From: Kribbella sp. ALI-6-A
Lineage (GTDB): Bacteria; Actinomycetota; Actinomycetes; Propionibacteriales; Kribbellaceae
NCBI RefSeq assembly: GCF_001984195.1
Contig: NZ_MTQN01000009.1
Span: 992,001 to 1,056,000 of the forward strand
Length of the DNA stretch: 64,000 nucleotides
Direction of reading: 5' to 3'
The notes under the pieces are model-generated. The model was not told the DNA's origin, did not search any database, and worked only from the letters and a program-made list of their open reading frames with translations. Both the position numbers and the translations under genes were made by a program. The stretch's first letter is position 1. Every line of letters starts with the position of its first letter. This document shows positions 1-9,047 of this stretch, piece by piece.

Positions 1-231
1 CTGTCCAGCGGCCCAACCACCCGACGCTTGGACCGCCTCACCGAGCGCGAGCACGACGTCCTGGCCCTGATGGCCGAAGGCCTGTCCAACCAGGCGATCG
101 CCAGCCGCCTGTTCCTCAGCGAGAGCGCGATCAGCAAACACACGACCGCCCTGTTCGGCAAACTGGGCCTCACCGACAACGACACCAGCAACCGCCGCGT
201 CCTCGCCGTACTGGCGTATCTGAACAACTAG
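1..231 (+). CDS. LuxR-family response regulator, C-terminal HTH (5' end outside window)
   Basis: Only the last 76 codons lie in the window; the reading frame is open from base 1. The visible part is a GerE/LuxR helix-turn-helix: LTEREHDVLALMAEGLSNQA followed by the recognition helix LSESAISKHTTALFGKLGL. It ends in LNN. In the family this domain binds DNA at the C-terminus of a NarL-type response regulator or a large LuxR activator. The receiver or sensor part is upstream and cannot be judged. The next gene converges on it and overlaps its last bases. Confidence 0.85.
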   Translation: MSSGPTTRRLDRLTEREHDVLALMAEGLSNQAIASRLFLSESAISKHTTALFGKLGLTDNDTSNRRVLAVLAYLNN

Positions 232-1006
232 GGCTGACCGAGCTCCACGAGCAGTCCGTAGTGGTCGCTGGGGGTCAGGTCCGGCTGGTCGAAGATCCGG
301 TCGCAGCTGAGGATCGGCAGCGTCGGGCGGCCTCGCGGGCCGCAGCGGACCAGCACGTGGTCGATGCCTTGGAAGGGCCAGTCGCCGGACTCGAAGTAGG
401 GGTTGTCCTGCACGTAGGTTTCCAGGGCTTCGCCCGGACGGGCCGACTCCCAGGCGCTGCGGTAGCAGACGCTCAGGTCGTCGATCACGTGCCGCCCGGT
501 CCAGAAGCGCAGGCTGTCCGCGGTCAGTTCGGCGTCCAAATCGCCGGCGACAACGACGTCCCCGGGCGACTCGGCCACGAGCTCCTCGAGGCGTTGTGCG
601 GCGAGAACGGTTTGCAGACAACGCTCCCGCTCGTGGTCGACCTGGTAGTCGGGGAAGTGGTTCGCCACCCAGAGCCGGCCCCACGGGGCGAGGATCTCGG
701 TGATCAAACAGGTGCACGCGAAGTCGCTGGTCCGCTCGGTCAGGTGCAGGTCGAGTTCCTCCACCCGGCCGATCGGCCAGCGACTGGCCGTCGTGATGCC
801 CTGCCCATCGGTCTCACGATCCGATGACTGCGCGAGCTGGTACGACGGCCCGAGCATCTCCGCCGCCTGATCGATCTCGTCGGTCAGGATCGTCTCCTGC
901 AACGTGATCACGTCGGCGTCGAGCTGCTCGAATCCCTTGCGCAGCTGGGCTCGCCGGGCCGGCCAGTCGCCGCGGTCCCCCAGGTGTTCAGCGTCGCGAG
1001 TCGCAT
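228..1006 (-). pseudogene. Endonuclease/exonuclease/phosphatase family protein, frameshifted near the N-terminus
   Basis: The C-terminal 250 residues carry EEP-fold motifs: LQET near the N-terminus, VAGDLDAE, and a terminal SDHYGLLVEL (the catalytic Asp-His). A well-placed ATG at 1006 with an upstream GGAG starts MRLATLNTWG, the expected first strand of the fold, but in another frame. The two parts meet at a run of five C on the plus strand (977-981). One extra base there gives a continuous protein of about 259 residues reading NTWGDRGDW. Either the gene is broken or the assembly lost one base. It lies 12 bp after the SDR gene, probably co-transcribed. The family cleaves phosphodiesters; the substrate is unknown. 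Confidence 0.75.
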
Positions 1007-1018
1007 CCCCGTCTCCGG

Positions 1019-1804
1019 TCAGGGGCGGCGCCAGGACGGATCCTGCAGGTGGCTGCCCGCCATCGGGCCCATCTGCAGCATGCCGCCGTCGGCGACGACG
1101 CTGGTGCCGGTCACGTACGACGCCTTCTCCGAGGCCAGGAACGCGATCACCGCGGCGATCTCCCGCGCGTCGCCCGGCCGTCCCAGCGGTACGCCGGGCC
1201 GGTCCTTGCCGTGCGGGTCCTCGTCGGTCTGGCCGGTCATCGGCGTGGCGATCTCCCCGGGCGCGACCGAGTTCGCGGTGATCCCGTGCTCGCCGAGCTC
1301 GATCGCCAGTGTCTTCATCAGCAGCCCGAGCCCGCCCTTGGCCGCGTCGTACGGCGCGGCGCCGACGCGCGGCTGGTGCTCGTGCACGCTGGTCACCGCG
1401 ATCAGCCGGCCGCCCCGGCCCTGCTCGATCATCCGCCGCGCGGCCCGCTGCAGGCACAGGAACGCCCCGTCCAGATCGACGTTGATCACCTTGCGCCACT
1501 CGTCGTACTCGAGATCGACCGCGAGCTTGCTGGTCCCGGTCCCGGAGTTCGCCACCAGCACGTCGACGCCGCCCAGCGACTCGATCAGCTCGTCGATCGC
1601 TCCCACCGCGTCCGGCAGCACCTCCAGGTCGAGTTGCCGCACCTCGGCCCGCCGCCCGGTCTTGCGCACCTCCTCGGCCGTCTCCCCGGCCCCGTCCTGA
1701 TCGCTGTGCCAGGTCACCCCGACGTCGAAGCCGTCCTGGGCCAGCGCCACCGCGGCGGCCCGTCCGATTCCACTGTCCGATCCAGTCACGATTGCTACAG
1801 GCAT
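1019..1804 (-). CDS. SDR-family oxidoreductase
   Basis: A 261-residue classical short-chain dehydrogenase. It has the TGSDSGIGRAA dinucleotide motif at residues 8-18, VANSG in place of NNAG, the catalytic Ser in AVTSVHEH, and YDAAKGG as the YxxxK site. The C-terminus reads YVTGTSVVADGG as in glucose-1-dehydrogenase-like members. The ATG at 1804 puts the nucleotide-binding strand at the N-terminus; the longer open frame upstream is not protein-like. The frameshifted endonuclease-family gene follows directly. NAD(P)H-dependent alcohol/ketone chemistry is expected, substrate unknown. Confidence 0.9.
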   Translation of the reverse strand: MPVAIVTGSDSGIGRAAAVALAQDGFDVGVTWHSDQDGAGETAEEVRKTGRRAEVRQLDLEVLPDAVGAIDELIESLGGVDVLVANSGTGTSKLAVDLEYDEWRKVINVDLDGAFLCLQRAARRMIEQGRGGRLIAVTSVHEHQPRVGAAPYDAAKGGLGLLMKTLAIELGEHGITANSVAPGEIATPMTGQTDEDPHGKDRPGVPLGRPGDAREIAAVIAFLASEKASYVTGTSVVADGGMLQMGPMAGSHLQDPSWRRP

Positions 1805-1857
1805 ACTCGAGCGGTACCCCGCGGCCGCACCCGAAAACCAGTGACGCGGTGGAATGC

Positions 1858-2820
1858 TCAGTCGACGGGCAGCACGCGCCGCCAGCCGTCGAAGGTGAGA
1901 GTGGGCTTCATGCCCACCGACGCGTACAGGTCCATCGCCCGGCTGGGATTGTTGGTGTCGACGAGCAGGATCGTGCCGACCCGCCCGGCCGCCGCGTCGA
2001 TGGCGAACGCGTCGTGCAGCAAGAACTTGGCCAGCCCGCGGCCGCGGTACTGCTCGACGACTCCGAGCCCGGCGATGTGACCGCAGTTCTCGGTCTCCAG
2101 GGACAGGTCGCAGCAGTCCCGGAACGCGACCCCCTGGCCGTCGATCTCCAGCAGACAGAGCTGCGACCAATCGAACACGGCGCTGTGCTCGCGGAACTCG
2201 AGCCACTCCTCGTGCGGGCGAGGAACGAAGCCGAACTGGCCGCGGAAGCAGTCCACGATCGTGTCGTGAGCGGCCTGGCGGGCGGCGTCGCTGTACATAC
2301 CTCGACGGACGACGACACCGGGCGGTGGTGCCGGAGCCGCGACCGGACCGGTGTGGTCGATCCGCATCCGTCGGTACGTCGTACCGGAGACGAAGTCGTG
2401 GTCGGACAGCAACCGGCGCAGCGGTTCGTCGGCCCGGTAGGCGAAGATGTCGATCGTGATCTCGGCATGCCCGCCGCGGCGGCCCATCTCCCGGGCGCGC
2501 GTCATCGACTGCTCGTACAGCCACGCGGCGACCGACGGATCCTGAGCGGTCACCTCGAGCTCGATCAGCTCGCCGGCGGCCTTGCCGAAGGCGGATCCGT
2601 AGCCCACCGGCACACCATCCGCGGCGAGCACCAGCCAGCCGTCGGTCATCCGGTCGAACCCGGGCTCGACCACCCGGTCGGCGATGTCGCCCAGCGTGCA
2701 GTCCGGGAACCCGAGCAAGGCGGTGTGGTGGGCCGAGACAAGCCCGAAGATCGCCTCGACATCGGTCGGTGCAGGTCGCCGGACGGTCAGACCGTACGGC
2801 AGTGAAGCGGTGCTGTTCAT
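1858..2820 (-). CDS. GNAT-family N-acetyltransferase, tandem-domain type
   Basis: 320 residues, twice the length of a single GNAT domain. A degenerate GNAT-like half covers roughly residues 10-150. The second half carries the acetyl-CoA loop VVEQYRGRGLAKFLL and the NPSRAMDLYASVGM signature of the terminal beta-bulge. Actinobacterial proteins of this shape typically use one active and one vestigial domain. The acceptor is not predictable. The gene stands 54 bp upstream of the SDR on the same strand and may share its transcript. Confidence 0.88.
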   Translation of the reverse strand: MNSTASLPYGLTVRRPAPTDVEAIFGLVSAHHTALLGFPDCTLGDIADRVVEPGFDRMTDGWLVLAADGVPVGYGSAFGKAAGELIELEVTAQDPSVAAWLYEQSMTRAREMGRRGGHAEITIDIFAYRADEPLRRLLSDHDFVSGTTYRRMRIDHTGPVAAPAPPPGVVVRRGMYSDAARQAAHDTIVDCFRGQFGFVPRPHEEWLEFREHSAVFDWSQLCLLEIDGQGVAFRDCCDLSLETENCGHIAGLGVVEQYRGRGLAKFLLHDAFAIDAAAGRVGTILLVDTNNPSRAMDLYASVGMKPTLTFDGWRRVLPVD

Positions 2821-2921
2821 GTCTCACAGTGGTCGCTCGGGTCCGGATAGTCCACAGCCGGGCGACGAACAACTTCCGTGCGCCGGGCCGCATCTAAGAG
2901 GTGTCTCTAAGGGGGGACCAA

Positions 2922-3515
2922 GTGAAATCCATACACACCATCCGAAGACCGATCAGAACTGCGGTCGCCGTCCTGGCGATCACCGCCGTGCCGGCGGGCG
3001 CGGTCGCTGTGCCGAGCCTCACCGGCACCACGACCGCGATGTCGTCCACTGCTACCACGTGCCCCACCGGCTGGGGTTCGTTGCCAGAGGCAAACACCTT
3101 CGTGACCACCGGGATCCTTACGACCGTTCGGTCCGGCCGGCACTCCTGTTTCGACCGCGTCGTCTTCGACGTCTCCGGCACCACACCGGGGTACGGCGTG
3201 CGCTACGTGTCGAACGTCTTCCGCCCAGGCGCCGGCCACCTGATGCCCCTGCGCGGTGGCGCGAAGCTGCAGATCGTGCTCGGGGTCAACGAGTTCGACG
3301 ACGCCGGGCACTGGGCCTACCAGCCGTCGAGGTCCGACGAGCTGACGAACGTGACCGGCTACCGGACCTTCCGGCAGATCGCGTACGCCGGCAGCACCGA
3401 AGGCGCCGCCTGGATCGGTATCGGGCTCCGTGCCCGTCTTCCGTTCCGTGTCCACACCCTCGCCGGACCCGGGACCGGCAGCCGAGTCGTCCTCGACGTC
3501 GCGCACACCTGGTGA
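2922..3515 (+). CDS. Secreted AMIN-like domain protein
   Basis: The GTG at 2922 is chosen because a GGGGGG ribosome-binding stretch lies at 2911-2916; an in-frame start at 2901 lacks one. The N-terminus (KSIHTIRRPIRTAVAVLAI) is a positively charged signal peptide followed by a low-complexity Thr/Ser segment. The mature part has FDRVVFDVSG and PGYGVRYV, which match the AMIN-like beta-sandwich of actinobacterial secreted proteins, and one cysteine pair. No enzyme motif is seen; cell-wall or surface binding is inferred. It converges on the radical SAM gene. Confidence 0.75.
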   Translation: MKSIHTIRRPIRTAVAVLAITAVPAGAVAVPSLTGTTTAMSSTATTCPTGWGSLPEANTFVTTGILTTVRSGRHSCFDRVVFDVSGTTPGYGVRYVSNVFRPGAGHLMPLRGGAKLQIVLGVNEFDDAGHWAYQPSRSDELTNVTGYRTFRQIAYAGSTEGAAWIGIGLRARLPFRVHTLAGPGTGSRVVLDVAHTW

Positions 3516-3558
3516 CACCTGGCCGGGCGCTCTCCCCAGCGCTCGGCCTTCCGCTCAC

Positions 3559-4641
3559 TCAGAACGCGTACCGCACCCGGCAGTACGGCGCGTGGTGCTG
3601 CAGCAGTTGCTCGAACTGCGCCAGGTAGTCCTGTTTGTCCCGCCACCGGTAGCGCACGTTGGTCGCGCCGTTCTGCGAACGCTTCGTCTCCTGCAGCTCC
3701 GGGCGCCAGATCAGCTCCTCGGCCTTGGGATGCCAGCCGAGGTTGACCTGGTGCAGCTCTTCGTTGTGGGTCAGGAAGATGACTTCGCAGGCGAGCTGCT
3801 GCTTCGTCGCCGCGCTGGTCGCGGCGTCGAGCTGCTCGAACAGCTCGGCCCAGTCCGCGCGCCAGCCGTCGTACACGACCACGGGTGAGAAGTTGACGTG
3901 CACCTCGTAGCCGGCCTCGACGAAGTCGTTCAGCGCGGCGAGACGCTGCTCGACGGGTGACGTCCGGATGTCGAGCAGTTTCGACGCACGCGCCGGCATC
4001 AGCGAGAACCGGATCCGGGTCCGGCCCTCCGGCCGCAGCTCCAGCAGCTCGCGGTTCACGTACTTCGTCGCGAACGAGGCCTTCGCGTTCGGCAGACGGC
4101 CGAACGCGGCGATCAGCTCGGCCACGTTGTCACTCACCAGCGCGTCCACGCTGCAGTCGTTGTTCTCCCCCAGGTCGTACACCCAGTCGGTGGGATCGCA
4201 CTGGTTCGGTGTCTTCGGTCCCTGCCGGCCGGCGTGCCGGGTGATCGCGCCGATGATCTTGTCCAGGTTGGTGAACACCGTGATCGGGTTGCTGTACCCC
4301 TTGCGGCGCGGGACGTAGCAGTACGCGCACGCCATCGCGCACCCGTTCGCCGACGACGGCGCGATGAAGTCGGCCGACCGCCCGTTGGGCCGCACGCCGA
4401 GCGACTTCTTCTCGCCCAGCACGAGAGCCTCACGCTTGATCCGCACCCAGCGCCGCACGTTGGTCTCGTCACCGTGCAACTCGGGAATCTTCCAGTGGCT
4501 CGCCACCTCGACCACCTCGGCACCAGGCCACCGATCGAGCACCTGGCGCCCACGCTCCGACACCATCGCCGCCGGCTCGGCGTAGATCCGCTGCACGTCC
4601 AGCAGCGGCGGCGTCCCAGCGGAGGCGTTCGACTCGTCCAC
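3559..4641 (-). CDS. Spore photoproduct lyase family radical SAM protein
   Basis: 360 residues. The radical SAM cluster motif CxxxCxxC is at C101, C105 and C108 (NGCAMACAYCYVPRRKGY), flanked by the family's characteristic GYSNPITVF. The family name comes from SplB, which uses SAM radical chemistry to reverse thymine-dimer photoproducts in spores. Many actinobacteria that do not form endospores carry this paralogous branch, whose substrate is not established. No sporulation gene is nearby. The ATG at 4641 follows an acid-rich leader. Repair of a DNA photoproduct is possible but inferred. Confidence 0.85.
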   Translation of the reverse strand: MDESNASAGTPPLLDVQRIYAEPAAMVSERGRQVLDRWPGAEVVEVASHWKIPELHGDETNVRRWVRIKREALVLGEKKSLGVRPNGRSADFIAPSSANGCAMACAYCYVPRRKGYSNPITVFTNLDKIIGAITRHAGRQGPKTPNQCDPTDWVYDLGENNDCSVDALVSDNVAELIAAFGRLPNAKASFATKYVNRELLELRPEGRTRIRFSLMPARASKLLDIRTSPVEQRLAALNDFVEAGYEVHVNFSPVVVYDGWRADWAELFEQLDAATSAATKQQLACEVIFLTHNEELHQVNLGWHPKAEELIWRPELQETKRSQNGATNVRYRWRDKQDYLAQFEQLLQHHAPYCRVRYAF

Positions 4642-4696
4642 GCTTCCACTGTCACAGACGCCTCCGACAGTTTGCGCACTCGCTCACCGATGAGCT

Positions 4697-4846
4697 CTAC
4701 CCGACGATCTCCACCCCGGCCACGGCGACCACGAAGCCGGTCACGATCAGCGTCGTACCGATCACCAGGCGGTACCGCAGCGTGGCCACCAGGCCGCCGA
4801 GCACGGCGGCCAGGCCCACGATCCAGATCAGGACCCCGATGCGCAT
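4697..4846 (-). CDS. Small two-helix membrane protein (49 aa)
   Basis: A short frame reads MRIGVLIWIVGLAAVLGGLV, then a basic turn (TLRYR), then a second hydrophobic helix ending GVEIVG. The pattern is two transmembrane helices with a cytoplasmic-type basic loop, common for small actinobacterial membrane proteins. Third-position GC is high, supporting coding. The ribosome-binding site is weak. No family is recognised and the function is unknown. It lies just upstream of the radical SAM gene on the same strand. Confidence 0.5.
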   Translation of the reverse strand: MRIGVLIWIVGLAAVLGGLVATLRYRLVIGTTLIVTGFVVAVAGVEIVG

Positions 4847-5020
4847 CCCGGCACCCTAACCACCGAAAACCGCGGCTCTGCCCGTCCTCACAAGCCTCTA
4901 ACAAACTCCTGATCGACCAGCAGCAGGATCGGGCAAGAACCGAAGAGGATCGGTCTGTCCGCACACAGTGCCGGCTTGGTTGCCTGGAGGAGTCACATTT
5001 TCACGGCCAGGAGGCACATC

Positions 5021-5779
5021 ATGAAGGTAGCCGTCGTCACCGGCGCCAGTTCGGGCATCGGGCAGAGCGCTGCCATCCAACTCGCCGAGCGCGGAAGCGG
5101 CGTCGTCCTCACGTACAGCTCGAACGAGCAGGGCGCCAAGGAGACTGTCGCACGCATCGAGCAGTCCGGCGGCAGCGCCGTTGCGCTGCACCTCGACATC
5201 AACGACACCGCCGGCTTCCCGGCCTTTCGGGACGCGGTGGCGGTCGCCGTACGCGACACCTGGCAACGCGACACGGTCGACCAACTGGTCAACAACGCGG
5301 GCTTCGCCGGCATGGGGATGATCGAGGACACCAGTGAGGACGAGTTCGACCGGCTGACCCGTGGCCTGTTCAAGGGTCCGTTCTTCCTCACCCAGACGCT
5401 GCTCCCGCTGCTCGCCGACGGTGCCGCCGTCGTCAACGTCACCAGCACCGCGGCGCGGACCCACGTGACCGCACCGGGCTACTCCGTCTACGCGGCGCTG
5501 AAGGGCGCGATGGTGGTGCTCACCCGCTACCAGGCCAAGGAACTCGGTCACCGGCGCATCCGGGTCAACTCGGTCGCTCCCGGCGCCACGCAGACCCGCT
5601 TCGCCGACGACGCGTTCGCGAAGAATCCGGAGATCATCCCGGAGCTGGCCCGGACCTTCGCGCTGGGCCGGATCGGTCAGCCGGACGACATCGGCATGGT
5701 GATCGCGATGCTGGTCAGCGACGAGGGCCGCTGGATCACCGGGCAGGACATCGAGGTGTCCGGCGGCCAGAACCTCTGA
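5021..5779 (+). CDS. SDR-family oxidoreductase
   Basis: 252 residues starting at ATG 5021, which has a clear AGGAGG 10 bases upstream; the longer open frame is rejected. Motifs are TGASSGIGQSAAIQL, LVNNAGFAG, the catalytic Ser in NVTSTAART, and YSVYAALKG. In that last segment Y and K are present in a YxxxxK-like spacing rather than the usual YxxxK, so the alignment there deserves checking. The C-terminus ITGQDIEVSGGQNL is typical. The AraC regulator follows with almost no gap, and the pair is probably functionally linked. Confidence 0.88.
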   Translation: MKVAVVTGASSGIGQSAAIQLAERGSGVVLTYSSNEQGAKETVARIEQSGGSAVALHLDINDTAGFPAFRDAVAVAVRDTWQRDTVDQLVNNAGFAGMGMIEDTSEDEFDRLTRGLFKGPFFLTQTLLPLLADGAAVVNVTSTAARTHVTAPGYSVYAALKGAMVVLTRYQAKELGHRRIRVNSVAPGATQTRFADDAFAKNPEIIPELARTFALGRIGQPDDIGMVIAMLVSDEGRWITGQDIEVSGGQNL

Positions 5780-5832
5780 TGGTCACAGGACGGGGTGGGC
5801 GCCCGAGGCCGCCGACGTGCTCCACTGGGCGT

Positions 5833-6732
5833 ATGCCGGTGGAGGAGATGCGCGCGTTGCTGGACCGGCACGCCCGCCCCGACCTGGGCACGGCCATCGC
5901 CGGCGTACAGGTCTGCAGGTTCGAGCACACCGATCCACCGGTCTCGGGGATGTCCGGGACCGTGCTCGCGGTCATCGCCCAGGGTGGCAAGCGCCTGGCT
6001 TTGGGTGAGCGTCTGTGCGAGTACCGCGCCGGCCAGTACCTGGTCACGTCCGTCGATCTGCCGGGGACAGGACAGGTGATGGACACCGCGCAGCCGACGC
6101 TGGCCTTCGGCATGACGCTGCACCCGGCCGACATCGCGGCGCTCCTGCTCGAAGCCGACCCGGACGACCTCCCGGCCGCACCCCGCACGCCACAGGCCGG
6201 CGTCGCGGTCACCGACGCCCCGCCCGAACTGCTCGACGCGATCGTGCGCCTGCTCCGCCTGCTGGACCGTCCTGCCGACCGCCGGATCCTCGCGCCGATG
6301 ATCAAACGGGAGATTCTCTGGCGACTGCTGTCCGGTCCGCAAGGACCGGCGATCCGGCAGCTCGGGCTGGCCGACAGCAGCCTCACCCACATCACCCGCA
6401 CCGTGCAGTGGATCCGCGAGAACTACGCCAAACCCTTCCGGGTCGAGGAGCTCGCCGACCTGGCCGGCATGAGCGTGTCCGCGTTCCACCGCAACTTCCA
6501 GACCGTCACCGGGATGAGCCCGATCAGGTTCCAGAAGCACATCCGGCTGCAGGAGGCCCGGCTGTTGCTGGCGGGTCGCGGCGCCGACGTCACCGGAGTC
6601 GGCCACGCGGTCGGGTACGACAGCTCGTCGCAGTTCAGCCGCGAGTACCGCCGGATGTTCGGTACGCCGCCCAGCCAGGACGCCGTCCAGCTCCGTGCGC
6701 AGCCCGCCGTACCGGCTGCGGCGCTGCCCTAG
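5833..6732 (+). CDS. AraC-family transcriptional regulator
   Basis: About 299 residues. The N-terminal cupin-like AraC_N domain spans roughly residues 10-170. The C-terminus has two helix-turn-helix units: FRVEELADLAGMSVSAFHRN and VGHAVGYDSSSQFSREYRRM, the strongly conserved AraC signature. An in-frame ATG at 5779 overlaps the SDR stop as ATGA, but the extra 18 residues are Arg/Pro-rich and unlike the family, so 5833 is preferred with moderate certainty. It probably regulates the upstream SDR or its own operon; the ligand is unknown. Confidence 0.85.
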   Translation: MPVEEMRALLDRHARPDLGTAIAGVQVCRFEHTDPPVSGMSGTVLAVIAQGGKRLALGERLCEYRAGQYLVTSVDLPGTGQVMDTAQPTLAFGMTLHPADIAALLLEADPDDLPAAPRTPQAGVAVTDAPPELLDAIVRLLRLLDRPADRRILAPMIKREILWRLLSGPQGPAIRQLGLADSSLTHITRTVQWIRENYAKPFRVEELADLAGMSVSAFHRNFQTVTGMSPIRFQKHIRLQEARLLLAGRGADVTGVGHAVGYDSSSQFSREYRRMFGTPPSQDAVQLRAQPAVPAAALP

Positions 6733-6772
6733 ACTGCTTCGGCAGCGGGGAGCGGGCGAAACTGAGGTGAAC

Positions 6773-7738
6773 GTGAGCGGCCATCACATCGGCATCCTGG
6801 TCTTCGACGGTCTGAAGATGCTGGATCTGTCCGGGCCGGCCGAGGTGTTCAGCGAGGCGAACCTGCACGGCGCCGACTACCGGCTGAGCATCGTGTCGGC
6901 CGACGGTACGGCGGTCCGCTCGTCGATCGGGATGACGGTCCCGGTCGATCTGGCGGCGGACGAGTGCGTTGCCTTCGACACCGTGCTGATCTCCGGCGGC
7001 GACCGGATCCCGCAGCGGCCGGTCGATGAGGACCTGGCGGACGCGGCCCGGACCCTGGCCGCGCGGGCCGGGCGGGTCGCGTCGATCTGCACCGGCGCGT
7101 TCATTCTCGGCGCGGCGGGGCTGCTGGACGGCAAGCGCGCCACCACCCACTGGCGGCACACCACCGAGCTGGCCCGGCGGCATCCGACCACCCAGGTCGA
7201 GCCCGACGCGATCTACGTCAAGGACGGTACGACGTACAGCTCGGCGGGCGTCACGGCCGGGATCGACCTGGCGCTGGCTCTGCTCGAGGAGGACCGCGGG
7301 CCCGACATCACCCGGCTCGTGGCCCAGTCGCTGGTGGTCTACATGCAGCGCGCCGGTGGTCAGTCGCAGTTCTCCGCGTCGCTGCAGGGGCCGGTGCCGC
7401 AGACTCCCGTACTGCGACTGGTGATGAACGCCGTGCAGGCGGATCCAGCCGCGGACCACAGCCTGCCCGCGCTCGCCAACCGGGTCCATGTCAGCGAGCG
7501 GCACCTCACCCGGATGTTCCGCGCCGAGCTGGACACCACCCCGACCAAGTACGTCGAGCTGATCCGCTTCGACCTGGCCAAGGCGCTGCTGGACTCCGGG
7601 CGCAACGCGACCGAGGCCGCCGAGGCTGCCGGATTCCCCAGCTACGAAGCCCTGCGGCGGGCGTTCGCGCGGCATCTCGGGATCTCGCCGACGCGCTACC
7701 AGCAACGGTTCCGGACCAGCCGGGTCGACCAGGCCTGA
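6773..7738 (+). CDS. GlxA-type regulator (DJ-1/PfpI domain plus AraC HTH)
   Basis: 322 residues in two domains. Residues 4-170 form a DJ-1/PfpI fold (HIGILVFDGLKMLDLSGPAE) with the nucleophile-elbow Cys at about C106 in SICTGAFILG. Residues 220-320 carry an AraC HTH (LPALANRVHVSERHLTRMFR, then AAGFPSYEALRRAFARHLGI). GTG 6773 has GAGGTG immediately upstream; GTG 6767 is the alternative. Members act as transcription activators, some sensing small nitrogenous ligands. It follows the AraC gene by 40 bp and precedes an HD-domain gene that it may control. Confidence 0.88.
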   Translation: MSGHHIGILVFDGLKMLDLSGPAEVFSEANLHGADYRLSIVSADGTAVRSSIGMTVPVDLAADECVAFDTVLISGGDRIPQRPVDEDLADAARTLAARAGRVASICTGAFILGAAGLLDGKRATTHWRHTTELARRHPTTQVEPDAIYVKDGTTYSSAGVTAGIDLALALLEEDRGPDITRLVAQSLVVYMQRAGGQSQFSASLQGPVPQTPVLRLVMNAVQADPAADHSLPALANRVHVSERHLTRMFRAELDTTPTKYVELIRFDLAKALLDSGRNATEAAEAAGFPSYEALRRAFARHLGISPTRYQQRFRTSRVDQA

Positions 7739-7821
7739 CGCCGCGCCGGATGGCCGGATTTGAGGGACTGATGGCCGAGCAGTAGCGGCCGAGGAGGTGG
7801 CGCCGCGCACACAGTGGAGCC

Positions 7822-8478
7822 ATGACTCAGACAGCCTCGAACCAGACCACCATCGCCGGCATCACGATCCCCGACAGCCCGCTGGCCGTCGAAGCCACCG
7901 AGCTGATCCGCGAGACCACCAACCCGCTGATCTTCCACCACTCCCGCCGCGTCTTCCTGTTCGGCAGCCTGCAGGCCCGCGCCCTCGGCATCACCCCCGA
8001 TCCCGAGCTCCTGTACGTCGCGGCGCTGTTCCACGACGCCGGCCTGGTCCCGCCGTACCGCAGCGACGACCAGCGCTTCGAGCTCGACGGCGCCGACCAG
8101 GCCCGGGCCTTCCTGCTCGACCACGGCTACTCCGAAGCCGACGCGCAGACCGTGTGGATCGCGATCGCGCTGCACACCACGCCGGAGGTCCCGTACAAGC
8201 TCGCGCCGGAGATCGCGGCCACCACGGCCGGCGTCGAGACCGACGTACTCGGTATGCGCCTGACCAACCTGCACAAGGCCGAGATCGACGCCGTCACCTC
8301 CGCGCACCCCCGCCCGGACTTCAAGCGGCAGATCCTGCAGGCCTTCACCGACGGCTTCAAGCACCGTCCCGACACCACTTTCGGCACCGTCAACGCCGAT
8401 GTCCTGGAGCACTTCGTCCCCGGTTACCGCCACATCGACTTCGTCGACGTCATCCAGAACTCCGCCTGGCCCGAGTAA
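7822..8478 (+). CDS. HD-domain protein, cyanamide-hydratase-like
   Basis: 218 residues. The metal-binding HD pattern is visible: His in IFHHSRRVFLFG (about H39/H40), then the HD pair at H71-D72 in AALFHDAGLV, then a later His in IALHTTPEV. The layout resembles the HD subgroup that includes fungal cyanamide hydratase, which adds water to a nitrile-like substrate. Actual substrate is not predictable. Start ATG 7822 lies 83 bp after the GlxA-type regulator; a 128-residue hypothetical gene follows 11 bp later and is likely co-transcribed. Confidence 0.82.
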   Translation: MTQTASNQTTIAGITIPDSPLAVEATELIRETTNPLIFHHSRRVFLFGSLQARALGITPDPELLYVAALFHDAGLVPPYRSDDQRFELDGADQARAFLLDHGYSEADAQTVWIAIALHTTPEVPYKLAPEIAATTAGVETDVLGMRLTNLHKAEIDAVTSAHPRPDFKRQILQAFTDGFKHRPDTTFGTVNADVLEHFVPGYRHIDFVDVIQNSAWPE

Positions 8479-8489
8479 AGAAAGCACCG

Positions 8490-8876
8490 ATGAACACGGC
8501 AACCATCACGACCCACGACGTCAGCTTCGAGCACCAACTCGTCGACCTGGCCCGCTACGCCCGCAAGGCGGCAACCGATCCCGCTTTGACCGGTCCCGGC
8601 ACCACACTCCCCCTGCGCGACTGGCTCACCTACCTCGCCGACGACCTGCAGCACCACGCCGACACCTTGCGCCTGCCGACCACCGAAACCGGTGATGTCG
8701 CCCCCGCCGAAGAGCACCCGCTCGTCGCGATCAAGCAGGCCCTGGAACAACTCGGCAACACAGCACGCCACCGACTGATCGCAGTCCCCTCGGGATCCAC
8801 CGAGGCCCACCGGCTGGACGAGCTGGTGCAGTCGCTCGACATGCACTGGTGGGTCTGCCACCGCGCCGCCGCCTGA
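8490..8876 (+). CDS. Hypothetical 128-residue protein
   Basis: I do not recognise this family. The protein is mostly helical by composition: HDVSFEHQLVDLARYARKA, then YLADDLQHHADTLRL, then HPLVAIKQALEQLGNTARHR and MHWWVCHRAAA. There is no signal peptide, membrane helix or obvious metal motif apart from scattered His pairs. It starts 11 bp after the HD-domain gene and so is probably translated from the same mRNA. High third-position GC supports it as a real gene. Confidence 0.65.
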   Translation: MNTATITTHDVSFEHQLVDLARYARKAATDPALTGPGTTLPLRDWLTYLADDLQHHADTLRLPTTETGDVAPAEEHPLVAIKQALEQLGNTARHRLIAVPSGSTEAHRLDELVQSLDMHWWVCHRAAA

Positions 8877-9047
8877 CCGCGGCGCGGTGCCCAGGCCGCA
8901 ATGCTCGTGGGCCCGGGCCGGGCACTGGGGACAGCCGACCAGGGGGAATCCCGGGGGCGATCAGCGCCCGGACCGTGGACCGTGGAAGGTGAGCCGGCGG
9001 CAACCAGCCGCCGGCACCCAGCCACCACGGAACGCAAGAGGTGTGTC

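Noticed and set aside
5779-5832. Earlier ATG for the AraC gene overlapping the SDR stop
   Set aside because: The added 18 residues are Arg/Pro-rich and unlike AraC N-termini; kept only as an alternative start.
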